Source: Edolisoma coerulescens
Lineage: Eukaryota > Chordata > Aves > Passeriformes > Campephagidae
Assembly (NCBI GenBank): GCA_013397115.1
Contig: VWZW01006255.1
Span: forward strand, 2,275,270 to 2,339,269
Direction: 5' to 3'
DNA length: 64,000 nucleotides
The notes beneath the pieces are model-generated. The model saw nothing but the letters and a program-made list of their open reading frames with translations, was not told the DNA's origin and ran no database searches. This document shows, in pieces, positions 1 to 11,432 of the stretch; positions within the stretch are counted from its first letter, which is position 1, and every line of letters starts with the position of its first letter. The position numbers were made by a program, and so were the translations under genes.

Positions 1-3000
1 CTGCAGTCACCTTCTCCTTCAATCTGCAGTGTGACAAATATGTACGAGCACACGTGTAAGTGGTCGTATTTGTCATTGCCTGTGGGCTTTCAGAAAATGC
101 TTTTGCTTACTGCAAGCATTGCACCTTTGTGTAAAGGCAAGGCACTGTTTAGAGCTGAGCATTCTGCTGAATTATTTGCATTTTGGATTTTATTCAGCAT
201 CACTCTCTGTATTTTCCAGTCTTTTTTATTTTTACCAGCAGAGCAAGCAATTCCAATTCTTTGTTTTGCAAACTAAGTCCACTGAGTCATTATATCATCT
301 TTCTGCCAAAACTTCTATGCTCTCCTACTTTCAAAAATCTTGTTTCTCCTAAGCCAGACTTTGCAACAGTCTCTTAGTTATTTTGGGTGTTCTGATCCCT
401 GATACAATCTGTCCTCAAATTCCATGAATCTGAGACATTAATCCAGCCTCACTAACTCCTATGGAACTGCTTTGGGTTTTATTCTGATAATGCAGCATTC
501 TTTAAGTCTCTAAAGTGCATTCTGATTTGGTTTTTTCACTTTCTGTAAGCAGCAAAAAAATTCTAAGGTGTTACTGAGCTCAATATTTTAAAACAGTACC
601 TAAGACGTATTGTTCTTTTCAGCTAAATCTGCTTATTTGAACCTTTTCAAATTATCTCCACCACCACCTTTAAATTTCAATGAAATTTAAAATCACACTT
701 TTTTTTGGTAACATCTTTGCTAATGTTTATGTTTTTACTAATTTTTTTTCTCCCTACAACTGCTTCATTTCAAGTGCTATGATTAAAAACAACCAAATAA
801 GAGTTAGGAGTTTTGACACAAATTGGAGGAGACTGCTTAACACTACAGCTGCTATGCTGGATGTCAGAGGAAGAATTTTGAGAGAGGAGGAGGAGGAGGA
901 TGTGGGCACAGGTTCAGTTCAGTGTCCCTGCACCACTGTTCCAGTGCTCCAGACCGACTGTCTGCTCCCAGACAGCTGAGGGAGGACCTTTGCCTCTTCC
1001 CACACATCCCACCACTCTGTACATGCTCCCAGTGGAAAATGTTCACACTTCTGGAATAGTCCTACCTCCTGTAATGTGTGGCTATGTGCAGCACAGAGGA
1101 TCAGGGAAAACGGAAGGGTACATGGAATATGTTTGGAGGCCATTTACTGTCTGTTAAAGTGAAAAAACTCTGGAAGTGGGAAGCCAGATGACAGTCACCA
1201 CAGTGCACAATTGCTCTCTCTATAGAGCCCAATGAAAAGAAATGTTTCAAAAAAATAAAATAAAGCCGTTTTCTTAGGTTGGCTGCCAAGCCACAGCAGC
1301 AAGATATTCCACATATCAATGCACAAGGTATCCCATCGAGTCAGTCCCTCTGCCAGGAAAAATTCAGCACAAATGACACCAGAGTGGATATGTATCTCTG
1401 CTGAAGGAATCTCCAGGTGTGCTCAACACCTTGCCCAGGCTGCACCCTCTGAAGCCATGATAGTTACCATGGCAGCCATTCAAAGAGATGTTGCAGGAAA
1501 GGTAACCTGAAATGCCTGAAGGAGGTCATTTAGCACACAACAGTATTCTCCTTCAGAATTCAGCCAGGATTTCTCCACTTCAGCTCATTTTTTACTCTTT
1601 TTTACAGACCTTGTACTGTAAGACAACATTTTCTCTATTTTGTTTGGTTAATTTGAATACTTTTTCCCTTGTCCAGAAAATTCCCAGTACAAATTTAAAA
1701 GCAAGCAAAAACCTTACCCTTGAGGTCATAGATTACAGGGCAAAAAAAAAGTAACCCATTGGTATTCTCACAGGCTTTCTCTTTGTCCCACTCATCTCCT
1801 CAAACAGCACAGGTTTTGAATTGCATTCTGCCAAGTGCCAAGACATAAAGCTTGTATATTGTCCACAGGGTGTATTTGTGAAACTCTCACACTGCTCTAA
1901 TCTAAAATGTTCCTTCCTGCACTAATCCTGTTTGCTGTCTCTTGGTCTTGCAAGTCTCCTTACTCCTTACCCTCAGGAGTGCTAACTGAGCACACCTGAG
2001 AGAGGTGTTGCAAAAGTGCTGAGACAAGCTCTGAGGACCAGCAGCTGCGGGTTTTGAAGCTGCTGGAGATCCCTGTGACACTTAAGATGCACTTTATGAG
2101 ATGAGCATCCTGAAATGAGGAAGGAAGGACAGAAGCAGCATAGAAAACTTTATGCTGTAATTTGAGAGATCAAGACTTTTTTGGTTACTCTTCCCATATA
2201 TATTTAGATGTGGTTCCACTTCCTCCCCAGTTGTTCTTGTTTGTATCAGCTACAAAGGTTTTAATGATCACTCTCACCATTTGTTTGTGCAATGCACAGA
2301 TCATGCAGAGGGGCCTTGACAGCTTTGGGAAAGTCTGTGGGACTGCAACTCAAACACAAAAGTGCACATTTCAAAATGGCATTTCAGCAATCTCTATCCC
2401 TGTTACATTTTCTCCCAAACTATGAAGGGAGATAATGGTGTAGGGATAATGAAGGCTTTTGAATGATAGTATTTCCCAGAGAGAATCCAGCCCACTGATA
2501 TCACTTAGAAGCCAGCAAATATCGAGCAGCCACAGACACACTCAAATGTGTGGCCTGTTACGCATCCCTGTTTCTGGCGAAGGATTTGTGTAACTAAAGT
2601 TGAATGCATCTTATTGCAGCACTGCTAATTATTCTGGTATTTGCCAGACAGTTTAAATTTCACATCCTGCTTTGTAGTTAGATATGAAAAACTGTTCAGA
2701 ACTGCTCATGTGATTTAGGATATGAAAACCAATAACATGACTTGTCAGAGCTACGCTGGTATCCTTGCACATTGCACTGGCAGAGGAGGACGCCAGCTTC
2801 CATCTGGGAGCACCACACGTACTGCTGGGTTGTGGAAACAGCTCTTTTCTAAGTCACTTAAGTGCTTTTCAATTTCTTGGCAGCAGTGTTTGAGGAATTT
2901 TCTGCGTTACAGCTAATTTCATTTCAAGAAAATGCAAGCAGTGTCTATTTCAAATAACATGAAAAAAAGACAAATTATCACAGAGGGGAAATGAAGAGAA

Positions 3001-3340
3001 AAATAAGCAACAAGAATGGAAGAAACCATAAGCACACATGCTTGGCTAAGATGTATATACTTTAACTGAAATGCATAGTCAACATTTCAAAAAGTGATTA
3101 TTTTTTCCCTTAAAAAAAAAAAAGAGGCAAAAACAAAACACATGGGGAATATTCCTTTTTTTCTTGGGGAACACAGTATAGATTGTCAAGAGTTAAATGT
3201 TGGGCAAAAGTAATCCTGGATAACCTAAAACAGCAACTAACAAGCAGAATCTCCCAGCAGCAGGGAGCAAATGAGTTGCAGAAATGGTGAGGAGAGCAGA
3301 GAAGAAAACATGAGTCCTGTGCAAGTCAATTCTTTCTACA
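1..3340. other. Unique non-coding DNA, no gene seen
   Basis: All open frames here are short (under about 100 codons), start at arbitrary positions and resemble no known protein. The sequence is AT-rich and complex. It carries only small homopolymer runs, such as an A run near 3112-3123, and a GAG/GGA-rich patch near 880-900. I see no repeat family, RNA gene or convincing splice-bounded exon. Confidence 0.6.
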
Positions 3341-3344
3341 GAAA

Positions 3345-3475
3345 TAGAAGCAACAGAAGGAACAAATTAGCAGGGGTTTTTTAGATACAACACAGAGTAG
3401 TTTAAAAGACGTATGATGTAATTGGGGTCACGGAGATTTGGCTTATGCAGGAGACTGGCTAAGATACCAAACTAA
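3345..3475 (+). mobile_element. Degraded CR1-like LINE, endonuclease-domain relic
   Basis: At 3412-3441 one frame reads YDVIGVTEIW. This closely resembles the conserved endonuclease signature of CR1/L3-type non-LTR retrotransposons, where a D-I-x-G-I-T-E-T-W stretch carries a catalytic Glu. Just upstream, after a one-base frame change, there is a KQQKEQ-like stretch where CR1 proteins carry a conserved N-K-Q-x-E-L. Just downstream the next frame gives a D-W pair and then a Tyr, as in CR1. Stops and frame changes show it is long dead. Only about 40 codons can be recognised, so the family call rests on spacing and one strong motif. Chance similarity is not excluded. Confidence 0.45.
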
Positions 3476-6400
3476 AAATTAAAGGAGACTCATAAGAATT
3501 GAAAGCAAATGCTGGAAAAAGGGAGTTTCAATACCTAAACTTCATATTGCAGATTTGGTAAGGAACAGAGAACACATTATCATTCCAGTTACAGAGGTGT
3601 GGAAGTTAAAGACAGAAGTATTAGATGTTGGGATACCATAAGAACCCTATGTCCTAAAAGGCAAAGTATGCCATATGATCCCGTATCCTCGACCATGGTG
3701 AAACTTCTCTGCAGCCTTCCTGGGAACACCAACACCCTCTTTGGCCTACTGGGAATGGAGAGGTGAACCAGAGAGAGCAGGAAGCTGGCTGAGATATTAC
3801 AGCCAATGCTCCTTTTTGATAAGGCACCCTGGATCAAGCTACAGCTGTTGTATTTGGGGATTTTTTCCATTTCTGTTGAATTCGCTATGGTTTTTAGGAC
3901 CTGATACAGAGGATATCTCAAAAGTTCTCCTCTTTCAAGATATTCATGGACAAAAATTATTAACTTACTTCAGCAATGATGATAAGAAGAGAGCAAAGAG
4001 ATGTGTGAGGAGGTGTTGCCAACTGTCCAGCAATTGCTGAAGGAAGCATAAGTAGTGGGACAGCTAATCTCGGACAGACTGCTCATTCAGCAGGATGCTG
4101 AGAAAAGAGCCTGCCTCTGGCAGTAATTAATGAACGTCAGAATCTGGCAACAGTCTTCTGCTTGCAACACAAACCTGAATTCATGGCTTCGGAAAAGATT
4201 AAAATTCCTAAAGGCTGACATTCCAGATATAGTGAAATTGAAACATATCACTACTATGATGGGCCAAACACAGGTAGAAATGCAAGGGTGAGGAGACTGC
4301 ATCTTGGAAGACCTCTTCAAAGGCTAGAGGTGACCAGCCTTAGAAACACAACTGCTCTGAACTTCTGTATCTTCTGAGACAAACACTTCTGACATCAGCA
4401 TAAAGATCCAAACATCATGTTTGCATGAACTGCTCGAAAGACACAAGCACCTTTCACTCTCCACTCTCAGAAATGCCTTCCTTCCATCTTTACTATTAAT
4501 TACATTAGATTCATCAGTTACCAACCTCAGGCAGAACATCATTAATCAACAACTAAATACGATACAATAAGGTACCCACAGTGTCTCAGCATCTTCCTTT
4601 CTTGTCCCCGAGCTAAAATCTTTATTAAATATTAATGAAGTTTCTTGAAACTGCTCCTGCAAGGAGGCCTTTTCAAAGGAAACACACATCTGATAATGTG
4701 TTTCAGTTCAAGTATTTACAAGTGTCTTCTGCTTCCGTTGTTGAGAATCAGTTAAATAACTGCAATTTGTGCCACATCTTTCCTCGTGCAAGCTACAGCC
4801 GATTCTGGCAAAGTATCCGAGTATGCAGCACTGGTACAGTTCTTCCAATTAATTAAATACAAAGGGAAATTTATACCAGAGATGTAATTAATAAGAAAAA
4901 ACAAAACAAAACAAATAAGCCTCAGGTAAAACTCTGCAGACAATTTTTTTCTTTCCTTTAGACTTATGCCAACTTTTTGTCCCTTTTCCTTGAGCTCTGT
5001 CTTCTCCCCTGCTTTGCTGAGCAGATATGCAGACTTTAGACTCTGATTTATAAAAGTACTTTCAGAATACAGACATTGAGCTTTTTCCAACTCAGTAAAT
5101 TATGTTTAAAATTAACTTTCTGGTCATCTCTTCAAAGGGGTCCTTGTGGCTTCAATATCACAAGGCTCTAGGCCTTCAAATGCACTTGAAAGATCACCAA
5201 ACTTCTAAAGATCTCCAGAGAATTTTATCCAATTCCCGTCCTTTTCACTCTTTAAATTTTTATATTTATAGCTATGTTTAACTATGAATAATCTAGTAAA
5301 CACCTTGAAATCCCTTGCCTTTATTTAATGTTAATCAAAGATATAATCAAAGTAAGTTACAACAGTTACGATGATTTAGAGAACCTTAGGCACCAAAACA
5401 GTTTAAATAAATTGACACAGCACTCAGAAATATGCTAGAGTGATGAATTATTTCTAATCCATTAATATTGCAAACTCCTCTTACCATTTCAAGGCTATTT
5501 TTATGTGGATTTAGGGCTTATATTCTAATGTTATTTATTTGAAATAGCAAATAGAGGCAAACTCTCAGCTAGTGAACCTTTATGCTTCCTTAGGAGTTCC
5601 ATTTCTCTACTCTGTCTGCCTGAGCTCTTTAAAGTGCAATGCTTTATTATACAATATTTATATTTTATCAACCAGCTACTTGGCACACACAAACCATCAC
5701 ACTTCCTGATTTAACTGAGAGGTGACTTTCTATAACCATTGAGCTACTGGGTACATTTTTTGGAGGGATTGTTATGCAATTCTTGACTGCATGATTCAAC
5801 ACTATTTAAACCCTGGGTATTTAAAAATAGTTGGCTGTAATTTTTCAAATATTCATTAAAGAAAAATATTAGTCTTATATAGGGGTGCAGAATTTCAGAT
5901 CTTCACATGGAAAAACTTGGTTTATTTGGTCTGGTGGAAGTGGGGTTAACTGCCATGTGTATAGAGAGTGGGGATGGTGGGAAGAGAAGGAAAGACAAAC
6001 ACCAAGAAAAAGGGAACAGGGAGAGTGATGAAGTTCTTAGCTCTGAAATGGAGAAAGAAAATGACCATTTCTGGAATTTGGAAATGCTAAGCATGATGGA
6101 AAATATGGAAAATCTTGATGTGCCATAACAGCAGTACCTCTATTGAGTTCAAGACTTTTATCGTCCTCTTGGAGTTACAGTGCTTGGATCATTTTTTGAC
6201 AGTGCATTATAGCTCTCCCTCTGGGGCTCCTGATCTGTATCTTTCTATTCCCATGCTCACCAGTTGCTTGCTTTCACTGGCATAGTATTGATGAGGGCAG
6301 GGCGTTGTCCTCCCTGAAGTGTGTGCTCAGTGTCTGTGAAATCTGGTAGTTCTACCACGCAGGACAGGCAGTGAGAGGGTTGTTTTGTATTTGATGCTCA

Positions 6401-7160
6401 GAAGTGTTAATAAAATTATACGTGTTTGTTTAATTTCTTAGCTTTGTAAGTCCTTTTATTAACACTTTATTTATTCAGTAGACTCAGTGATTAATATAGC
6501 ATGAGTAAAAGACTCTGGGAATAACAACTGATGCTCCCAAATGACTTTATTCTACACAAACTGTATATTTTAATTTGATCTCATTTTAAGTTTGGAAATT
6601 AGGGAGCGAGAGATTTTAAAATGCTGCGTGTCTGTTAAATTTCCTTTCCCACAGTAAATAGAGGCCATCTGAGAACAAATTTGAAAGACAGATAAAAGTC
6701 TGAAGCTCTTACACACAGTCTGGAAATCAGCAGCTGTACAGGAAAGAAACAAATTAGTGCTCTAACAGAGGGAAAGACAGGATTCAGCCATTATACACTT
6801 CTCTTTGGCAGCTGCATGTTAACTGCAGAAAGTGCTATTTCCTGCCAGTGTGATCATCACAGGAGACTTGGGAAGGAACTGGGAGTAATGCAGTCAGAAG
6901 AGAGGACTTTGGTCACAAAGGACATAAATCCATAGGAAGCCAGACCTTGTTAATTTCCCTGATAGTAACAAAATGTTCTCTTTCTTAATAACTACTTTTT
7001 GCACTATAATTGCCATTTTATATGTGTGTATACATTTACTACACACACAAATGAGTAGTAAAAACAGCAATTTGCTGAAACATTAAGAGGTGCATATTTT
7101 ACCTCTTTTTTTCCTTCCTTGCTCTTCACAGAACTCAACTGCACATGTACACCCCCACAC
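3476..7160. other. Unique non-coding DNA, no gene seen
   Basis: This is an AT-rich stretch without a recognisable gene. Open frames reach at most about 110 codons on either strand and look random. No further LINE motifs could be followed downstream of the endonuclease relic. Confidence 0.55.
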
Positions 7161-7162
7161 CC

Positions 7163-7184
7163 CATCTCATTCATTAATGAGATG
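7163..7184. repeat. Perfect short inverted repeat (9-bp stem, 4-nt loop)
   Basis: CATCTCATT at 7163-7171 is the exact reverse complement of AATGAGATG at 7176-7184, leaving a CATT loop. The stem does not extend, so it is too short for a microRNA precursor. It is recorded as a structural feature without assigned function. Confidence 0.8.
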
Positions 7185-7383
7185 TTGAACCTATTCAGTG
7201 AGAGATTTATCAAAGAAAGATTGCATCAGGAAAACCAGCAGGTGAACTGCATATCAACGAGAACACTGAGCAGTAAATATTTTTCAAAGTACAAGGGATA
7301 AACCACGTGGATATTTCCTTTTTGAGAAGGGATATCAGATTTTTGAGATTAGTAACAGTAATGAGAAAAAATGTATGGATGAA

Positions 7384-7612
7384 TTTCGGAAAGGAGAGTG
7401 GGAGGGATGGGAGCAAGGGAGGAAGGAAGGGAGAGAAAAAGGGAGGAAGATATGGAGAGAGAGGGGGAAAGGGAAAGAAAGAGAAAGAAATAAGAGAGAG
7501 AGAAAAGAAAGAGAAAGAGAAGAAGAAAGAGAGAGAGAGAGAGAGAGAAAGAAAGAGAGAAAGAGAGAAAGAGAGAAAGAGAGAAAGAGAGAAAGAGAGA
7601 AAGAGAGAAAGA
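7384..7612 (+). repeat. Purine-only simple repeat, GA/GAAA-type
   Basis: The + strand is almost entirely A and G from about 7384, with only a few pyrimidines before 7492. From about 7493 to 7611 it is purine only. The last 60-70 bases settle into a regular 8-base period, GAGAAAGA. Such homopurine mirror-symmetric tracts can form triplex (H-DNA) and vary in length between individuals. Apparent long open frames on both strands (Arg/Glu/Lys-rich on +, Ser/Leu/Phe-rich on -) are by-products of the repeat and not genes. Confidence 0.95.
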
Positions 7613-7639
7613 TCAGGATATTGAAACAAAATTGAAGAA

Positions 7640-10600
7640 AGTGACAGATTACCACTGACAAAGAGGAGTTTTGGTTTTGCTCTCAGTATTTTCTCTAGAA
7701 ATCCTTAAAAAAGGGGGAAGGAAATCATGTGTTTTCTTGTTTAGCTTTTCAACTACTGCTGCCCGGTTCTGGAATGTACAAGATGGAAAGAGACAGCAGT
7801 GCTATGTGCCAGAGTAGGCAGGGAAGATGTGCATGGAGGGGAGAAGTGCATTTGATAATGAACTTCTAGTTTAGCAGCAAATCATTACTGTCGAAAATTC
7901 AGAATACTGTCCAAAGTAATGAAAGGTATTGTGAGCAACAGATTATTTCAGTATTTCATGGTACCAACAGCTCTTATGAACAGAAAGAAGCAAATTGTAC
8001 TTTTAAACAGAAGTCACAGGATAAGTGTTAAGCCTTTAAAGGATCTGTAGTGCAGGCTGAGCTATAAAATGCTGCTATAACAGTCGGTTGTAAATCTCCC
8101 TGACAGTTATGTCTGCAGTTCTAAAACTGAACTACTGAAACAGTGATACAATAATAATAAAAGCAATGCAACATAAGTCCTGGATGTACTAGATTTATGA
8201 ATAGGATATTCTTTCTTGAAAAGGGCATAGAAACCCCAATTAGCTAGGGAAAAAAAAAATGATAACTAGAATTTTATCAGTATCCACCAACGTGACTATC
8301 ACCCAGACAATGAATTACACATTCCTTAAACTAATCTGATTCTTCAGTAATGTCATGTTAAAAAAAATCTACACTTACAATTTACACTTTGTTTCTGTAT
8401 TTTGGTGTAGCAAAGGAGATCACTATTAACATTTCACAGGAGCAAGGAAGAAATGAAGAGAAAAAAAATAGGAAGAACAGTCTACAAACAGTCTGATCAA
8501 TACCAAACATCAATAGGGTTTGTGCTTCTGTACCACCAGCTTACCAGAATACAAGGATATTGTATAGTAGTTTTCTGACTTGATTTCTTCTGTAGAACAT
8601 TGTTCAGAAGATTTTTGAGAAAGTTTTCCACAGAACCTGAGTGTACCAGTAATTAGAATCTTTATATCACTAAATGGATGCTTAGAAACCTTGAACCTTA
8701 AGACTATTGGATTGAGTCCTATTTACATAGACCTTAATGCTGCATTATGTATTTGAGCACATGAACAATCCCATCAATTGAAATTAGATTTAAATCAGAT
8801 TTAAGTTTAAATTGGGTGCTTCAAGTTAGACAGGGACATAAATATTTTGACTACCTGCCTCTTTTTCTTCATTGATCTAGTGAAACAGACTAAACCAATG
8901 GCAAATCTGAGTCAGAAATTGTTGATCTCATCCCTTCCTGTAGTGTCTTCAGCATCAGACTGCAACTGGGGAAAGCACAGTCCTGTGGGCTGCCTTTGAA
9001 AGCATCGTGAAACTGTGTAGTGCTGATTGTGGCAAGAGGTTGTGGTTCCACTGGATGGCCACATGGAGAGGAAACATCTATGGGCCTATCTCATACCACT
9101 TAAATTGTATTTGACAGGTCTGAATATATAATTATATGAAAATTCTTCAATAATTTAGCATAATAATAAATCAGGTTCCACTGTGCCTTTTACAGACATG
9201 AGGTGGGTAAGAGTAATCCCACAGCTCTCTCAGTGCATCTCATTATCAGTTTCTGACAGCTGCTTCCTTGTACTTAGTGCTGGTAGAGGAGGCAGACAAC
9301 TAGTTCGGAATTCCAACTGTGCTTTGTCTAAGGGTGACTGTATAGTTTGCATCAAACATCCAGTCAAAAAATCTCAGTTCTGATTGATTGCAATAGTGAC
9401 AAAGGATTTTACACTAATCTTGTTCCACTGAGATTAGAAGAGTCTTAGCCATGTCCTTAAATGGGACAACTCAGATGAAAGAGTGCCTGGTATTTGTCTG
9501 AGAAGGAGGAGTATAAATCCTTTACTTTTATAGCCAATCTCATTCATTTAGGAACACAGGTCAACTTTCCCACTGCACATTGATATAAGAAAAGCAGTTA
9601 ATGGAAAAAAACTACTCATGTTATTTAGTTTCCCAGCATAGCCCCCCTCAACACAGCCAGCATTAGGAGAACTGAATGGCTCAGAGAGACTGGAAATTCA
9701 GTACATTAGATGTAGTTCAGGGAGGTGTGGGAGGATTTCAAAGATTTCAAAGATATAAGTATTCTGTAATTGCCAAAAAAACTAATAGTGCAGAAACAGG
9801 GATGGATATTGTCCTGATTGAACAAGATAATGGTTGTGTAAAATAAGTGTAAATACAATATCATGCCAAGGTTTTTTTTAAGTAGAGAGTGAATAGCAAC
9901 TTCTACAGAATTTTACCCTTACCTTCAGGAAAACTCACATGCATGAGCCTACTGTCATTCACCTATTGTCAGCAAGTGACACATTTGGAAATATCCATCA
10001 AAACCTGCAGGGGAAGAACCTGTCCCCAGTACAGTGAATAGAAACCTTTCTTTTTCCCAGAGTTCCTTGTGACTGCAGCTGCCCCATGAAATTAAAGAGA
10101 AAGTGTACGAGCAACAGCAGCTCCATATCGGCAGTGACTGTTATCACCCGTACAGTTCCAAAATAAAACAAACCTAAATATCCCCTAGTGCTTGGAGGAT
10201 ATACATCTCTATCTACATATGGGTGTATGAGAGCTGGGGGAGGGGGTTGTTTGTTTTAGGTTTTGTACTTGTGAACAACATCCAGCTCATTTCAAAAGCA
10301 CCAAAGCTCTAGCAGGGAACACTACCCCCACTATATTATCAAGGTTGCAGGAAATGACAGCTGATGAACAGACAGCCAATGTTTTACAAGTAGTGATAAG
10401 CCATCAACCCAAATGTTTTATTAGTAACTTTTCTCAAATGATTATGTTTTCTTAGAGGAAAAAAATCCTTCACGATACTGTACTATAGAAAAAGGATAAA
10501 AGTTAATTTCAAAACAAACTGTCAAGGGTTATGGTGCTAAAAGAATCATTTTCCCAATAAAATTAAGCTTTTCCTCATATGAATTATGTTGCCACAGAAA

Positions 10601-11000
10601 CCAGCAACCATAGAATCTGAGACTGTTTTCTGTAGAATAGAATTCATGTGACCTTGAGTTTAATCATCAGTGGTGGTATTAATTTAAAAGCTGGAAAATA
10701 ATAAAAAAAAAAAGTATTCTGCCATTTTCTGAGAGCTAATAATTTCACAGCTGTGGAAAAGGGCTGTTCTTTTTCAGTAGTGTAATTTTGTAATTTGAAC
10801 TCCACTGCTGTGAACACTATTGGACATAGTGGCATCTTATTAACTTCACTGGAGTTGCTCATAATTGCAAGCACAGCTGACACATCCAGCAGTAAGATTT
10901 TGGAAGGCAAAGCTTTTAGCTTAGCAGCCTTAAAGATTTTATCTTCATTTATTTGTCAGAAAAAAACCCCAACCCTCCAAATATAGCTGTGACACTTCAG
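7640..11000. other. Unique non-coding DNA, no gene seen
   Basis: No exon, RNA gene or recognisable interspersed repeat was found. A small 9-bp tandem duplication (unit GATTTCAAA) lies near 9735-9752. Open frames are under 90 codons and unremarkable. Confidence 0.55.
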
Positions 11001-11006
11001 AAATGA

Positions 11007-11432
11007 TTGTTAATATGCTTTGGAGAGGAAGACAGGGAGATCACTCGAGAGAGTTCTCCCTCAGTAGCTCCATATTCTCTCCCACGCCCTGTAATTTCCA
11101 CCCTGGGGAAGCTGACAGAGATTGGTTCTACCTATGAAATTTCCATAAGTACCAAACTAAGTGCTATTAAGCCCATGGAAGAGAAATTTGATGTTAAATT
11201 GGACTCTCATGCTCTAAAAATGGGAAAAATTAGGGGACAAAATGGAAATGCTTGAAGGTACACATTCTGCTATAAATGCTCAATATGATATTAAAACAAA
11301 AATCTAAGGGCTAATGTAAGAAATCTTTCTGCTCTGTTAAAAATAATGATATTTTATGCCATAAATTAGAAGCTCTAGAGAAGCAGCATCAGAGCAGGTG
11401 TTTTAGCATAAGTGGTGTTTTCAAAGGAAAGG
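11007..11432 (+). mobile_element. Frame-broken relic resembling L1/Tx1-type LINE ORF1
   Basis: Three frames in succession give a plausible decayed protein. From 11007 to about 11240 the frame ends in a Lys/Glu-rich, probably coiled-coil stretch (MEEKFDVKLDSHALKMGKI). From 11239 to 11304 the next frame reads KMEMLEGTHSAI and on. From about 11315 to 11430 the third frame gives KLEALEKQHQSRC followed by FSISGVFKGKG. In L1/Tx1-clade ORF1 proteins a coiled coil is followed by a Leu-Glu-Asn-x-Ser-Arg-Arg-type junction and then the first RNA-recognition strand, Ile-x-Gly-Val/Ile-Pro-x-Gly. The order and spacing here fit that pattern. At least two frameshifts make it non-functional. The call is by eye; an unrelated coiled-coil remnant or chance is possible. 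Confidence 0.4.

Noticed and set aside
4170..4270. CATGGCTTCGGAAAAG resembling a LINE HGF-x-K motif
   Set aside because: Neighbouring motifs are absent and the frame stops at once. Too little to call.
7210..7661. Open frames of 86-139 codons on both strands
   Set aside because: They are translations of the purine simple repeat, rich in Arg/Glu/Lys on one strand and Ser/Leu/Phe on the other, with no protein-like composition.
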